30,924 nucleotides of DNA from JAWCQZ01 sp038869515 [NCBI: Halobacteria archaeon] (lineage in GTDB: Archaea > Halobacteriota > Syntropharchaeia > JACQPP01). Below, in pieces: positions 15,513 through 22,735 of the stretch (position 1 is its first letter; each line of letters opens with the position of its first letter). Where the stretch lies: positions 1-30,924 of the forward strand of contig JAWCQZ010000011.1 of NCBI GenBank assembly GCA_038869515.1, written 5' to 3'. Below the pieces are notes generated by a model that did not search any database, had not been told where the DNA came from, and worked only from the letters and a program-made list of their open reading frames with translations. Made by a program: the position numbers and the translations under genes.

Positions 15513-15928
15513 GGCGCTGCCCCAGCCCCGATTCGGAGGAGTCTAAACCAAGAGTCTCTGGACGACAGATCGGGAACGGAGAAGATAGAACGATGGGGTT
15601 AAGGTGGAAGAGGGCCGTGCCCGAGAATTCGCCCCGACCCCCAGAAAGACCATCAACCCCACGGCTGACCCCTCCGTAGAGAGTGGCCCGCCACCGGCGG
15701 GCCTGCTACCGAGGGGATGAACAACGGAAGCAAGATACGAGCCAAGGCCAGGAAGCAGGCCAAAGGAAAGCGCGACTGAAGCCGCGCCGTTGCAACGCCT
15801 GGAGGCGGAGGGACACCCGCATCATGGAAGACCTTATGAGCCGCGGCTTGGCCCGAATCCGCATCACCGCTGGCACTACTTTGGCGATTCTGCGAACTTC
15901 GAACGGGCAAATTCAGGCCTGTCTGCCC
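15513..15928. other. Non-coding stretch with stable hairpins
   Basis: No convincing gene on either strand; the open frames here lack G/C third-position bias. There is a long hairpin at 15669-15716: outer arms 15669-15679/15706-15716 with 10 of 11 pairs, and inner arms 15685-15692/15696-15703 perfect with an ACC loop. GGGGTT at 15596-15601 pairs with AACCCC near 15655-15660, enclosing a GGGC-CGT-GCCC hairpin. Near 15905-15928 a GGGCA/TGCCC hairpin lies just beyond the sulfur-carrier stop and might act as its 3' end. I could not match RNase P RNA, SRP RNA or a C/D box RNA. Confidence 0.6.
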
Positions 15929-16201
15929 CTACCCGCCGCTCACCGCCGGCAAAATCGAGACCTCGTCCTTCTCGCCGATCGGGGTGTCGAGCCCCTTCAA
16001 ATGCCGGATGTCCTCGCCGTTGACGAAGACGTTCACGAAGCGGCGCAACTGGCCGTTCTCGAAGAGCCGCTTGTCGAACTCGGGCCCGAACTCCTTCTTC
16101 AGGTCGTCGAAGAGCGCCTTGAGGTTCTTGCCCCCCTCGACCTCCTTGAGTTGGGTCTTCGTGACGCTGTGGAGCGCGCTGGAGAAGCGCACGATGGCCA
16201 T
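15929..16201 (-). CDS. MoaD/ThiS-type sulfur carrier (SAMP-like), Gly-Gly C-terminus
   Basis: 90 residues with the beta-grasp pattern of MoaD/Thi[12 protein letters not shown] at the start, an [14 protein letters not shown] middle strand pair, and the ending [12 protein letters not shown]. The terminal Gly-Gly is the site of activation as a thiocarboxylate, or of attachment to proteins as a SAMP in archaea. It starts 2 nt after the threonine synthase stop, so it is in the same operon. The pairing of a sulfur carrier with a PLP enzyme recalls CysO/CysM in actinobacteria, where the carrier donates sulfide and a JAMM protease frees the amino acid. A JAMM gene is present at 8763-9323. Molybdopterin or thiazole roles cannot be excluded. 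Confidence 0.88.
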   Translation of the reverse strand: MAIVRFSSALHSVTKTQLKEVEGGKNLKALFDDLKKEFGPEFDKRLFENGQLRRFVNVFVNGEDIRHLKGLDTPIGEKDEVSILPAVSGG

Positions 16202-16203
16202 GT

Positions 16204-17424
16204 TCAGGCCACGCTCCTCTCGAACTCGCCCACCGTCGGCTTGATGGCCGGGGGCAGCCGGAGCCGCCCGGTGAGGTTGTCCTGGGTCTTGAGGCCGTTG
16301 CCGGTGACATAGATGACCACCCGCTCGTCCTTCTCGACGACCCCGTCCTCCACCAGGTGCTTCAGCCCCGCCACCGTGGTCCCGCCGGCGGGCTCGGTGA
16401 AGATGCCCTCGGTCTTGGCGAGGAGCACGATGGAGTCGAGAATCTCCTCGTCGCTCGGCGTCGCCGCGCCCCCCTTCGACTTCAGGATCGCCTCCTTGGC
16501 GTAGTGGCCGTCGGCCGGGTTGCCGATGGCGAGGCTGTGGGCGACCGTTTCGAACTGCCGCAGGGGCTTGACGTCCGCCCCCTCCTTCACCGCCGTGGCG
16601 ATGGGGGCGCACCCGGAGGGCTGGGCCCCGCTCATCCGGACGTGGTTCCTCTCGACCAGCCCGAGCCGCTCGAACTGGGCGAAGCCGCGCTGGATGGCGC
16701 AGAGGAGGGCGCCCGATGCCATCGGCACGACGACGTGGTCGGGGGTCTCCCAGTTCAACTGCTCCACCGTCTCGAAGGCGAGGGTCTTGGAGCCCTCGGT
16801 GTAGAAGGGACGGATGTTGATGTTCACGAAGGCCCAGTCGGGGCGGGCGTCCGCCACCTCGCTCGCCAGCCGGTTGGCGTCGTCGTAGGTCCCCTGGACC
16901 GGGATGATGCGGGGGCCGTAGGCGAGGGTCTGGGTGATTTTGCCGAGCTCGATGGTGGCGGGAATGAAGATGTAGGCCGGGAGCCCCGCCTTGGCGGCGT
17001 GGGCGGCGACGGCGGCCCCGAGGTTTCCGGTGGAGGCGCAGCCGACCGCCTTCGCCCCGAACTCCAGCGCCTTGGTGACCGCCACCGACGTGACCCGGTC
17101 CTTGAAGGAGTAGGTCGGGTTCACCGAATCGTCGAGGATGTAGAGTTCGTCGAGCCCCAGCTCCTTGCCGAGCCGCTTCGCCCGGTGGAGCCGGTTGTAG
17201 CCCGCGCCCAGGTCCACCCGCTCGTCGCCGTCCACCGGGAGGAGATAGGCGTAGCGCCACATCGAGCGCGGCCCTCCGGCGATGCCAGCCCGCGTGACCA
17301 CTTCGGAGAGCCACTTCCAGTTGTAGTCCACTTCGAGGGGGCCGAAGCACGCTTCGCAGGTGTTCCGCATGGCCGCGGGGTAGAGCGCCTTGCACTCCCT
17401 GCAGACGAGGCCTCGGACGTGCAT
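16204..17424 (-). CDS. thrC: Threonine synthase (PLP fold-type II)
   Basis: 406 residues. Threonine synthase converts O-phosphohomoserine to threonine. An N-terminal zinc-binding knuckle (Cys8, Cys11, Cys23, Cys26) is typical of archaeal forms. The PLP lysine is Lys108 in [10 protein letters not shown]; the phosphate-binding [17 protein letters not shown] follows, and a Gly-rich [10 protein letters not shown] closes the site near 370. Length is normal. ATG 17424 is about 27 nt from an AATATTAATA box, giving a leaderless start. The downstream gene is a sulfur carrier 2 nt away, so the enzyme may use a carrier thiocarboxylate in addition to, or instead of, water. That is speculative. Its normal role in threonine synthesis is the default call. 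Confidence 0.92.
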   Translation of the reverse strand: MHVRGLVCRECKALYPAAMRNTCEACFGPLEVDYNWKWLSEVVTRAGIAGGPRSMWRYAYLLPVDGDERVDLGAGYNRLHRAKRLGKELGLDELYILDDSVNPTYSFKDRVTSVAVTKALEFGAKAVGCASTGNLGAAVAAHAAKAGLPAYIFIPATIELGKITQTLAYGPRIIPVQGTYDDANRLASEVADARPDWAFVNINIRPFYTEGSKTLAFETVEQLNWETPDHVVVPMASGALLCAIQRGFAQFERLGLVERNHVRMSGAQPSGCAPIATAVKEGADVKPLRQFETVAHSLAIGNPADGHYAKEAILKSKGGAATPSDEEILDSIVLLAKTEGIFTEPAGGTTVAGLKHLVEDGVVEKDERVVIYVTGNGLKTQDNLTGRLRLPPAIKPTVGEFERSVA

Positions 17425-17444
17425 CCCCTGGCCGCCGTTGGAAA

Positions 17445-17457
17445 GAATATTAATAAT
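17445..17457 (-). promoter_or_regulatory. thrC TATA box
   Basis: AATATTAATAAT is centred about 27 nt before ATG 17424. This is the most AT-rich spot in the first 20 kb. Confidence 0.6.
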
Positions 17458-17470
17458 TTCCCTATTTTTT

Positions 17471-17487
17471 AATTACCATTGGTAATT
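17471..17487. promoter_or_regulatory. 17-bp palindrome upstream of thrC, candidate operator
   Basis: AATTACCA-T-TGGTAATT is a perfect palindrome with one central base. It lies about 15-20 bp upstream of the thrC TATA box and covers the last codons and stop of the prenol kinase/DUF92 gene. An Lrp- or repressor-type site for the thrC operon is plausible. Confidence 0.4.
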
Positions 17488-19110
17488 CATCCAGAGCATG
17501 AGGGCGACCGCCCCCCCGGTCAGGGTCCCGAGGAGGTTGACCTCCTCCTTCGAGAGCGCCCGAACCGCCGCCCCCAGGAAGGAGTCGGTGTGGGCCCCTG
17601 CGACCGCCCCCGCCATGCAGACCATCATGAGTCCGGCCGGGTTCCCGGTTCCTGGGAAGAGGCCGGCAAGCGCCATCCAGAGGATGCCCATGAGGGCGCC
17701 TCCCGCCACCACCGCCCCCTCGCCGTAGAGGGAGATGGCGCCCCGGGTCCCGGGGGCGACCGGCTTGCCGGTGGACATCAGGACCGGGCGGGGGTGGAGC
17801 AGGCCCAGTTCGGTGGCGAGGGTGTCGGCCAGCGCCCCCGAGAGCGCCCCGGCCAGGAGGTAGGGATTCCCCGTGGAGGCGGGCAGGACCGCGAGGAATG
17901 CGGGGACGACGCCGTTGGCCACCACCGGGTTGACGCTCCTGCGGCCCCCGTCGGGCTCGGCTGCCTGGAGGGCCGCCTTCCAGTCGTAGCGGAGCCGGGT
18001 GACCCCGAAGCCCAGGAAGAGGAAGGCGAGGAGGGCGATGAGGGAGGGGACCGACGCCTGGAAGACGAGGAGGCCGAAGAAGACCGCCGCCCCGCTCCCG
18101 AGGAAGTCGAGCATCCGGGTGGCGTAGGCGAAGAGGCCGAGGCCGAGGAGGAAGGGGACCGCCACGAGCCAGAGGGTCCGGTCGGCCACGACCACCTGGG
18201 CGCCGATGTTGGTCGTGAGGACCATGCCCGCGAGAAGGGGGAGGATGAGGTTGTCCCCGATGCGGAGGGGGAGTGACTCGAAGAGGGCGGCGGCCAGGGC
18301 GGCGAGGAGCGCGGTCGCGGGGTGGAGCCCCGCGGCGGGGGCCAAGATGAGGAGGAGGCCGGCGCAGACCCCGAACATGGCGAGGGTCCCCTCAATCGAT
18401 TTCTGCGGGTTGTGGCGCCACTTGTGGCGGCCCCAGCGCCGGCCGAAGAAACTCGCCGCCGGGTCCCCGTAGGTCAGGACCGCCACGGCCCCGGCGGCCA
18501 GGGGAAGCGGCAGCAGGAGGGTGACCAGGAACATGGCTGAGAGGAAGAAGAGGGAGGCCATGTAGCCCCCCACCTCCCCCGCGCGGAGGGCCGGGGTGAA
18601 AATCCGGTGGACGAACCGGACCACGGGGCTCCGGGGGTCGTTGAGGCGCCGGAGATATTCCGCCACCAGGAGGAGGTCGAGCGCCAGGGCCAAGGCGATG
18701 AAGTTGACGTGGATGGACTGGAGCAGGACGAGCAGGAAGAAGCTCCCGGCCACCACGTGGAAGAGGGAGCGGTAGGTCGGCTGGGAGAGGCGGCGGGCGA
18801 GGAGGAGGGCCGCGCTGATGCCCGCGGCCAGCAGGACGAGGGCGAGGATGATTTTCGGCCCTTCCTGGAGGAGGCGGGGGAGGAGGTGGCCCAGGACTTC
18901 GTCGTTGTAGCCCTCCAAACGCCCCTGGTAGCCGAGGAGGATGACCGACCCGGCCGCGATTCCGAGGGCGGGGAGGCTGGCGAGTTCGAAGCGGAGTTTC
19001 AGGCGGAGGACGTGGACCGAGAGGAGGAAGGCGATGCCCACCATGAGGAAGTTGCCCGCGGCCTTCAGGATGACCGGGTCGGCCTCGGTGAGGCCGATTC
19101 CTCCTGCCAT
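17473..19110 (-). CDS. Fused prenol kinase (SEC59/VTE5-like) and DUF92 (VTE6-like) membrane protein
   Basis: 545 residues with many membrane segments. The N-terminal half (to about 330) carries the CTP-dependent polyprenol/phytol kinase signature YGDPAASFFGRRWGR (about 214-228), HNPQKSIEGT (233-242) and the LFESLPLRIGDNLILPLL loop. The C-terminal half (about 345-545) matches DUF92, with GNPYLLAGALSGALADTLAT and later TRGAISLYGEGAVVAGG. In plants the separate proteins VTE5 (phytol kinase) and VTE6 (phytyl-phosphate kinase) act in sequence to salvage phytol as its diphosphate. A fusion would do both steps on an isoprenoid alcohol, for instance to recycle geranylgeraniol for archaeal lipids; that substrate is inference. 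The start is supported by a CTTTAAG box 27 nt upstream. Confidence 0.82.
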   Translation of the reverse strand: MAGGIGLTEADPVILKAAGNFLMVGIAFLLSVHVLRLKLRFELASLPALGIAAGSVILLGYQGRLEGYNDEVLGHLLPRLLQEGPKIILALVLLAAGISAALLLARRLSQPTYRSLFHVVAGSFFLLVLLQSIHVNFIALALALDLLLVAEYLRRLNDPRSPVVRFVHRIFTPALRAGEVGGYMASLFFLSAMFLVTLLLPLPLAAGAVAVLTYGDPAASFFGRRWGRHKWRHNPQKSIEGTLAMFGVCAGLLLILAPAAGLHPATALLAALAAALFESLPLRIGDNLILPLLAGMVLTTNIGAQVVVADRTLWLVAVPFLLGLGLFAYATRMLDFLGSGAAVFFGLLVFQASVPSLIALLAFLFLGFGVTRLRYDWKAALQAAEPDGGRRSVNPVVANGVVPAFLAVLPASTGNPYLLAGALSGALADTLATELGLLHPRPVLMSTGKPVAPGTRGAISLYGEGAVVAGGALMGILWMALAGLFPGTGNPAGLMMVCMAGAVAGAHTDSFLGAAVRALSKEEVNLLGTLTGGAVALMLWMNYQW

Positions 19111-19133
19111 GGCGGGGGAGAGGAGGGCGGGCG

Positions 19134-19140
19134 CTTAAAG
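19134..19140 (-). promoter_or_regulatory. TATA-like box of the prenol kinase/DUF92 gene
   Basis: CTTTAAG on the minus strand is centred 27 nt before ATG 19110. It lies just beyond the 3' end of the tRNA gene. Confidence 0.55.
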
Positions 19141-19155
19141 TGATTCCGCAACAAT

Positions 19156-19228
19156 GCCCTCGCGGGGATTTGAACCCCGGTCAGCGGGTCCGAAGCCCGC
19201 GAGTCTGTCCGGACTAACCTACGAGGGC
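19156..19228 (-). tRNA. tRNA-Arg (anticodon UCG)
   Basis: The 73-nt minus-strand sequence folds into a cloverleaf. The acceptor stem GCCCTCG pairs with CGAGGGC. The anticodon stem GCGGG/CCCGC encloses the loop CTTCGGA, with anticodon TCG at positions 34-36, and the T arm is CGGGG-TTCAAAT-CCCCG. The D arm carries GG in its loop. No CCA is encoded, so it needs CCA addition after RNase Z cleavage. A CATAAAG box at about 19258-19264 lies 33 nt upstream, so a short leader is expected. It sits 48 nt downstream of the EF-1-beta stop. Confidence 0.95.
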
Positions 19229-19276
19229 AAGAGGAGATTCGTGCCGGGTTCTATCTCCTTTATGTCCGTTCCAGCG

Positions 19277-19546
19277 CTACTGCAGTCGGCTCACTTCGAG
19301 AACCTGGACCGACTGGACCCCCTCGATCCTGCTCCAGGCCTCCTCCAGGGCGTCGGTCCCGCCCTCCGCGTCCTCCAGGGTCACGCTGGCGATGAGGGCC
19401 CTCAGCCCGAAGGCGACCGGCTCCTCCCGGAAGCCCTGCAACTGGATGGCGACGGGAACCTTGGAGGCGAGGCTCTTCCGCAGGGCCTGGAGGTCCCGCT
19501 TCGGGCCGTCCGGCATGACTTTCACGGTGGCGCCGACGCGTGCCAT
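19277..19546 (-). CDS. Elongation factor 1-beta (aEF-1B)
   Basis: 89 residues, the full length of archaeal EF-1-beta, the guanine-nucleotide exchange factor that recharges EF-1-alpha with GTP. The start MARVGATVKVMPDGPK, the PVAFGLRALIASVTLEDAEG middle and the end VQSVQVLEVSRL match the family. It follows the zinc-ribbon gene by 4 nt and is the last gene of the operon Sec61-beta - zinc ribbon - EF-1-beta. The zinc ribbon/EF-1-beta pair is a common archaeal neighbourhood. Cytosolic, housekeeping. Confidence 0.93.
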   Translation of the reverse strand: MARVGATVKVMPDGPKRDLQALRKSLASKVPVAIQLQGFREEPVAFGLRALIASVTLEDAEGGTDALEEAWSRIEGVQSVQVLEVSRLQ

Positions 19547-19550
19547 GGCC

Positions 19551-19751
19551 CTACGGCCCCGAGAACCCGCAGGCGGGGCACTTGTAGGCGATGGCCTGCC
19601 GGCGGCAGCGCCAGCAGCGGCCCAGGGGGGTGGCGTCCCCGGGGCAGAGGAACTGGACCATTCCCCTCCCGAGGAGGCGGACGCCGCAGGAGGTGCAGAA
19701 TTCCGCCTTGGGGGCGGTCGGGGCGGAACCGGGGGAGAGGGCTTCGGCCAT
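19551..19751 (-). CDS. Small zinc-ribbon protein (paired with EF-1-beta)
   Basis: 66 residues. Cys pairs CTSC (about 18-21), then CPGD...CWRC and CPAC form two zinc-binding knuckles, as in the HVO_2753-type archaeal zinc-finger proteins usually encoded just before EF-1-beta. The function is not established; such ribbons often bind RNA or the ribosome. ATG 19751 starts 2 nt after the Sec61-beta stop. An upstream GTG at 19757 would overlap that stop as GTGA, and is equally possible because GTGA coupling is used elsewhere in this window. Confidence 0.85.
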   Translation of the reverse strand: MAEALSPGSAPTAPKAEFCTSCGVRLLGRGMVQFLCPGDATPLGRCWRCRRQAIAYKCPACGFSGP

Positions 19752-19753
19752 CG

Positions 19754-19930
19754 TCACGGGAACTTGCCGTAATAGACGTTGATAAGAAGGACGCCGGCGC
19801 AGGTGAGGATGGCCACCCAGAGGACAGTCTGGGGCGAGAATTTGACCACCGACTCCTCCGACTCGTAGTAGCGCATGAGGCCGGCTGCGCTCATGAGGCC
19901 GCTGTCCTTGCTCGACTTTTCCGGGGCCAT
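19754..19930 (-). CDS. Preprotein translocase subunit Sec61-beta
   Basis: 58 residues, the usual tiny size of archaeal Sec61-beta, the non-essential small subunit of the Sec translocon in the cytoplasmic membrane. The soluble half includes GLMSAAGLMRYYESEE and is followed by VVKFSPQTVLWVAILTCAG and a single C-terminal membrane helix ending in INVYYGKFP, which are family hallmarks. A TTATAA box at 19955-19960 lies 27-28 nt upstream of ATG 19930, so the message is probably leaderless. It heads the operon with the zinc ribbon and EF-1-beta. Confidence 0.93.
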   Translation of the reverse strand: MAPEKSSKDSGLMSAAGLMRYYESEESVVKFSPQTVLWVAILTCAGVLLINVYYGKFP

Positions 19931-19954
19931 CGCAACCCCCTGCCCCGGGCGCCG

Positions 19955-19960
19955 TTATAA
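19955..19960. promoter_or_regulatory. Symmetric TTATAA box shared by Sec61-beta and acyl-CoA synthetase
   Basis: The palindromic TTATAA has its centre 27.5 nt from ATG 19930 on the minus strand and 28.5 nt from ATG 19986 on the plus strand. One TATA box can therefore direct [16 protein letters not shown] in both directions. Confidence 0.65.
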
Positions 19961-19985
19961 GATTGATGGGGGACCTTCACGAGGG

Positions 19986-21533
19986 ATGGGAACCCCCGTC
20001 GCCCCGCCTCCCCCCTTCACCCTCGCCCACCACGCCCTCCACCGGCCCGCCCACACCGCCCTGCTGGAGGAGGGGCGGAGTCTCGACTACCGGACCTTCA
20101 ACTCGCGGGTGAACCGTCTCGCCCACGGCCTCCTCTCCCTCGGCCTCCGGCGCGGGGACAGGGCGGCCCTGATGCTCACCAACCGGGCGGAGTTCCTGGA
20201 GGCGACCTTCGCGGGCCGCAAGGCGGGGCTCCCGACGGTCCCCATCGGCTGGCGCCTCAAACCCCGCGAGGTCCGCCATATCCTGGATGACTCCGACTCC
20301 CGGGCGGTGGTCTTCGACGCCTCTCTGGCCGGGACCGTCCGGGCCGCCGCCGAGGGGTTGCCCGGACCCGAGTTCCGCATCGCCGTCGGAGGGTCCCCGG
20401 GCGCCGTGGACTACGAAGAGCTCCTCTCCCGCTCGCCCGACCGGGAGCCCGAGCACGACCCCGACCTGCCGACCCCCGGCATGTTCTACACTTCGGGGAC
20501 CACCGGCGCCCCGAAGGGGGCCTACCGGGACGCGAGGGTCCGGGACACCGACCAGATGAGGCTCATCATCCGGGAGTTCGGGTTCGGGCCCGGAGACGTC
20601 CACCTCGTTGCGGGGCCCCTCTACCACTCGGCGCCATACCGGTTCGCGGTGATGCACCTCCTCCTCGGGGCCACGGCTGTCCTCCGGCGCGAGTTCGACC
20701 CCGAGGAGTTCCTCCGCGCCGTCCAGGAGAACCGGGCGACCACCGCCTTCGTCGTTCCCACGATGCTGGCCCGCATCAACGACCTGCCGGAGCCGGTGAA
20801 GAGGAACTACGACCTCTCCTCGATGCGCTCCCTTGTCGTCGCCGGTGCTCCCTGCCCCTTCCCGGTGAAGGAGAGAGCCATCCGGCTCTTCGGCCCCGTC
20901 CTCTGCGAGTTCTACGGCGCCACCGAGACCGGCATCAACACCCTCCTGAAGCCGGAGGAGCAGTTGCGGAAGCCGGGCTCCTGCGGGAGAGTCTTCCCGG
21001 GGAACGAGGTCCGCATCCTCGACGAAGCGGGCAACCCGGTCCCCCCCGGGCAGCCGGGACTGCTCTACGTCAAAAACAGCGGCCTCATCACCCGCTACCA
21101 CAAGCGGCCCGAAGCGACGGAGGCCAACTTCCGGGACGGCTTCTTCACCGTCGGGGATGTGGCCCGGATGGACGGGGAGGGATTCATCTACATCGTGGAC
21201 CGCAAAATCGACATGGTCATCAGCGGGGGGGTGAACATCTACCCCGCCGAAATCGAGGCCCTCCTGCGGAGACACCCTGCGGTGGCCGACGCCGCGGTGA
21301 TTGGCGTCCCTGATGAGGAGTGGGGGGAGTCGCTCAAGGCGTTCGTGGTCCGGCGGGCGGGAGCGAAGCTGACTGCGGAGGAGGCGATCGAGTTCTGCAA
21401 GCAGAACCTGGCGTCCTACAAGAAACCGAAATCGGTGGAGTTCGTGGCGGAGCTGCCCTACGGGCCGTCGGGAAAGGTGCTCAAGCGGGAGCTGAGGGAG
21501 AGATACTGGGGCGGGCGGGAACGGCGGGTCTGA
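19986..21533 (+). CDS. Acyl-CoA synthetase / AMP-forming ligase
   Basis: 515 residues of the ANL superfamily, which activates carboxylic acids as acyl-AMP and usually transfers them to CoA. The P-loop YTSGTTGAPKG is at 168-178. YGATETG is near 318, the adenine-binding GD is in FFTVGDVARMDGEG, and the catalytic Lys is in the C-terminal GPSGKVLKREL. The motif order and length are those of medium/long-chain or aryl-CoA synthetases; the chain length cannot be told. ATG 19986 is preferred to an upstream in-frame ATG because the latter lies antisense to Sec61-beta and the TTATAA box is 28-29 nt away. The hairpin-poor 15-nt gap after it leads into convergent HEPN. Confidence 0.9.
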   Translation: MGTPVAPPPPFTLAHHALHRPAHTALLEEGRSLDYRTFNSRVNRLAHGLLSLGLRRGDRAALMLTNRAEFLEATFAGRKAGLPTVPIGWRLKPREVRHILDDSDSRAVVFDASLAGTVRAAAEGLPGPEFRIAVGGSPGAVDYEELLSRSPDREPEHDPDLPTPGMFYTSGTTGAPKGAYRDARVRDTDQMRLIIREFGFGPGDVHLVAGPLYHSAPYRFAVMHLLLGATAVLRREFDPEEFLRAVQENRATTAFVVPTMLARINDLPEPVKRNYDLSSMRSLVVAGAPCPFPVKERAIRLFGPVLCEFYGATETGINTLLKPEEQLRKPGSCGRVFPGNEVRILDEAGNPVPPGQPGLLYVKNSGLITRYHKRPEATEANFRDGFFTVGDVARMDGEGFIYIVDRKIDMVISGGVNIYPAEIEALLRRHPAVADAAVIGVPDEEWGESLKAFVVRRAGAKLTAEEAIEFCKQNLASYKKPKSVEFVAELPYGPSGKVLKRELRERYWGGRERRV

Positions 21534-21548
21534 GCACCTTCAATCCGT

Positions 21549-21947
21549 TCACCTGAAGCCCGCTCTCTCGGCCTCTTCCTTCACAAAAGCCAGCACCTTG
21601 CGGGCATTTCGAATCGCTTGTTCGGCCTGGCTCTCCGAAGGGGGCGCCCCTCCTCCATAGGATATGGGGGCATGAAGCTCTTCGATGAAATCGATTGCTT
21701 GCGCCAGCTCCTCCGGCATTCCCGCTTCGGCAGCCCGCTTCCCCACCTCTCCATGCCTCAGCCGGCCTCTCCTTCCGTGTTTCAGGCTTCGATAGGCGAC
21801 GGCCGCGTTGTGGACGGCCAAGTGGGAGGCCTCGATTGCCAGGGAGGGATCTCCGGCCCTGGTCCCCACTTCGGCGGACTCCATCCACCGCTTGGCTGCG
21901 CCGAACGACTCGGCGAACCTCTTGCGGGCTCTGGCGTCCGCAGCCAT
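21549..21947 (-). CDS. HEPN-domain protein, copy 1 (putative toxin)
   Basis: 132 residues, all-helical. IEASHLAVHNAAVAYRSLKHG and the C-terminal ISYGG...ARKVLAFVKE match the HEPN fold as found next to minimal nucleotidyltransferases. In characterised systems HEPN proteins are RNases neutralised by AMPylation of a Tyr by the partner MNT. The canonical R-x4-6-H motif is not evident here, so nuclease activity is unproven. It starts 3 nt after the AbrB-MNT stop (21951) on the same strand and is certainly cotranscribed. The sequence is not close to the copy 2 HEPN. It lies in an accessory island with lower GC in its spacers. Confidence 0.75.
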   Translation of the reverse strand: MAADARARKRFAESFGAAKRWMESAEVGTRAGDPSLAIEASHLAVHNAAVAYRSLKHGRRGRLRHGEVGKRAAEAGMPEELAQAIDFIEELHAPISYGGGAPPSESQAEQAIRNARKVLAFVKEEAERAGFR

Positions 21948-21950
21948 GCG

Positions 21951-22481
21951 TCAAGCGGGATTTGCCTCGGCCTTGGTCTCCACTCCCTCCACCTCGTACA
22001 GATACTCAAGAGGGGGGACGCCGTGGGGAAACTCGACCGGGTCCACGTAGAGCGGGAATCCAGACGCGACCTCGTCCTCAAACCACACCCAACTCACGTC
22101 GGAAAGTGCAATCGCGACGGTGCTCAGGGGAGTCCCCCTCATGCGGATATTCAGTTCGGCGGATATCTCGATGACCTTCGTCTGTGCCCTCTCGTCCCGG
22201 ACGACGACGAAGAGGTCGATGTCGCTCCGGTCGGCCTTGAACTTCGGCGTCACGAAGGAACCGAACAGGTAGACCAGGAGGACCTCCTTCCCGAGCAGGG
22301 GCCGGATGGCCTCCATGAACGCGGCTATCTTGGGATGCTTCGGGGTTTTGGACAGAACCATGTCGTTCCCCTCGGTGGACAGGAAGAGGCCGCCCCCCTC
22401 TCTGAGCCCCAGCGACGCCAGGACGCGCCGGGGGATGCGGAGGGAGAGCGAGTTGCCGACCTTCACGAGGGGGAGGCGCAT
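21951..22481 (-). CDS. AbrB-MNT fusion, copy 1 (putative antitoxin)
   Basis: 176 residues. Residues 1-45 form a SpoVT/AbrB swapped-hairpin DNA-binding domain (KVGNSLSLRIPRRVLASLGL). After a linker, residues about 65-176 are a minimal nucleotidyltransferase with Gly74-Ser75 and Asp87-x-Asp89 (SDIDLFVV). The third carboxylate, Asp125 in copy 2, is Ser120 here. MNT proteins paired with HEPN are antitoxins that AMPylate the toxin; the AbrB part would add promoter autoregulation, as in other antitoxins. ATG 22481 was chosen because the TTTAA box at 22506-22510 is 27 nt upstream, and GTATATAC palindromes lie between. The alternative GTG at 22505 is inside that operator. Confidence 0.8.
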   Translation of the reverse strand: MRLPLVKVGNSLSLRIPRRVLASLGLREGGGLFLSTEGNDMVLSKTPKHPKIAAFMEAIRPLLGKEVLLVYLFGSFVTPKFKADRSDIDLFVVVRDERAQTKVIEISAELNIRMRGTPLSTVAIALSDVSWVWFEDEVASGFPLYVDPVEFPHGVPPLEYLYEVEGVETKAEANPA

Positions 22482-22482
22482 A

Positions 22483-22511
22483 GTATATACTATTTGTATA
22501 TACACTTAAAC
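22483..22511 (-). promoter_or_regulatory. TATA box and twin GTATATAC palindromes before AbrB-MNT copy 1
   Basis: GTTTAAGTG (22505-22511 region) is centred 27 nt from ATG 22481. Between them lie two self-complementary GTATATAC sites (22483-22490 and 22496-22503) whose starts are 13 bp apart. They are ideally placed for autorepression by the AbrB domain. Confidence 0.6.
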
Positions 22512-22735
22512 ATACCGCAGTCCAGTCGTATCAGGAGATGATAGCGCGGAACCCTGCCCTCCGCTCGCGCTTCGCGCTTTGGGATTTCGTGCTTCGCGCC
22601 ATCGAGGCGCGGCCCGCCGAGAGACCCTGCGCGACCCAAAAGCGGGAGGAGAGGGTGCCCGGGATGTTGCGAAGCGGCAGGAGCAATGGTTGAGCACATC
22701 ACGGTTTTGACGCCTCCGGGCGAAGCGGTCCCGGC
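22512..22735. other. Spacer without a supported gene
   Basis: Lower GC and repeated CGCTTCGCGC-type words (about 22567-22605) but no frame with coding third-position bias. A 70-residue minus-strand frame here looks spurious. Confidence 0.5.

Noticed and set aside
15712-15782. Possible C/D box RNA (GGATGAA ... CTGA)
   Set aside because: The C box is not canonical, and no C'/D' pair is visible.
15513-15928. RNase P or SRP RNA
   Set aside because: Their conserved core sequences are not visible.
15683-16312. 209-residue plus-strand frame over the hairpin region
   Set aside because: No third-position bias, and its second half is antisense to the sulfur-carrier gene.
22490-22702. 70-residue minus-strand ORF
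   Set aside because: No coding bias, overlaps the operator region and has low-complexity repeats.
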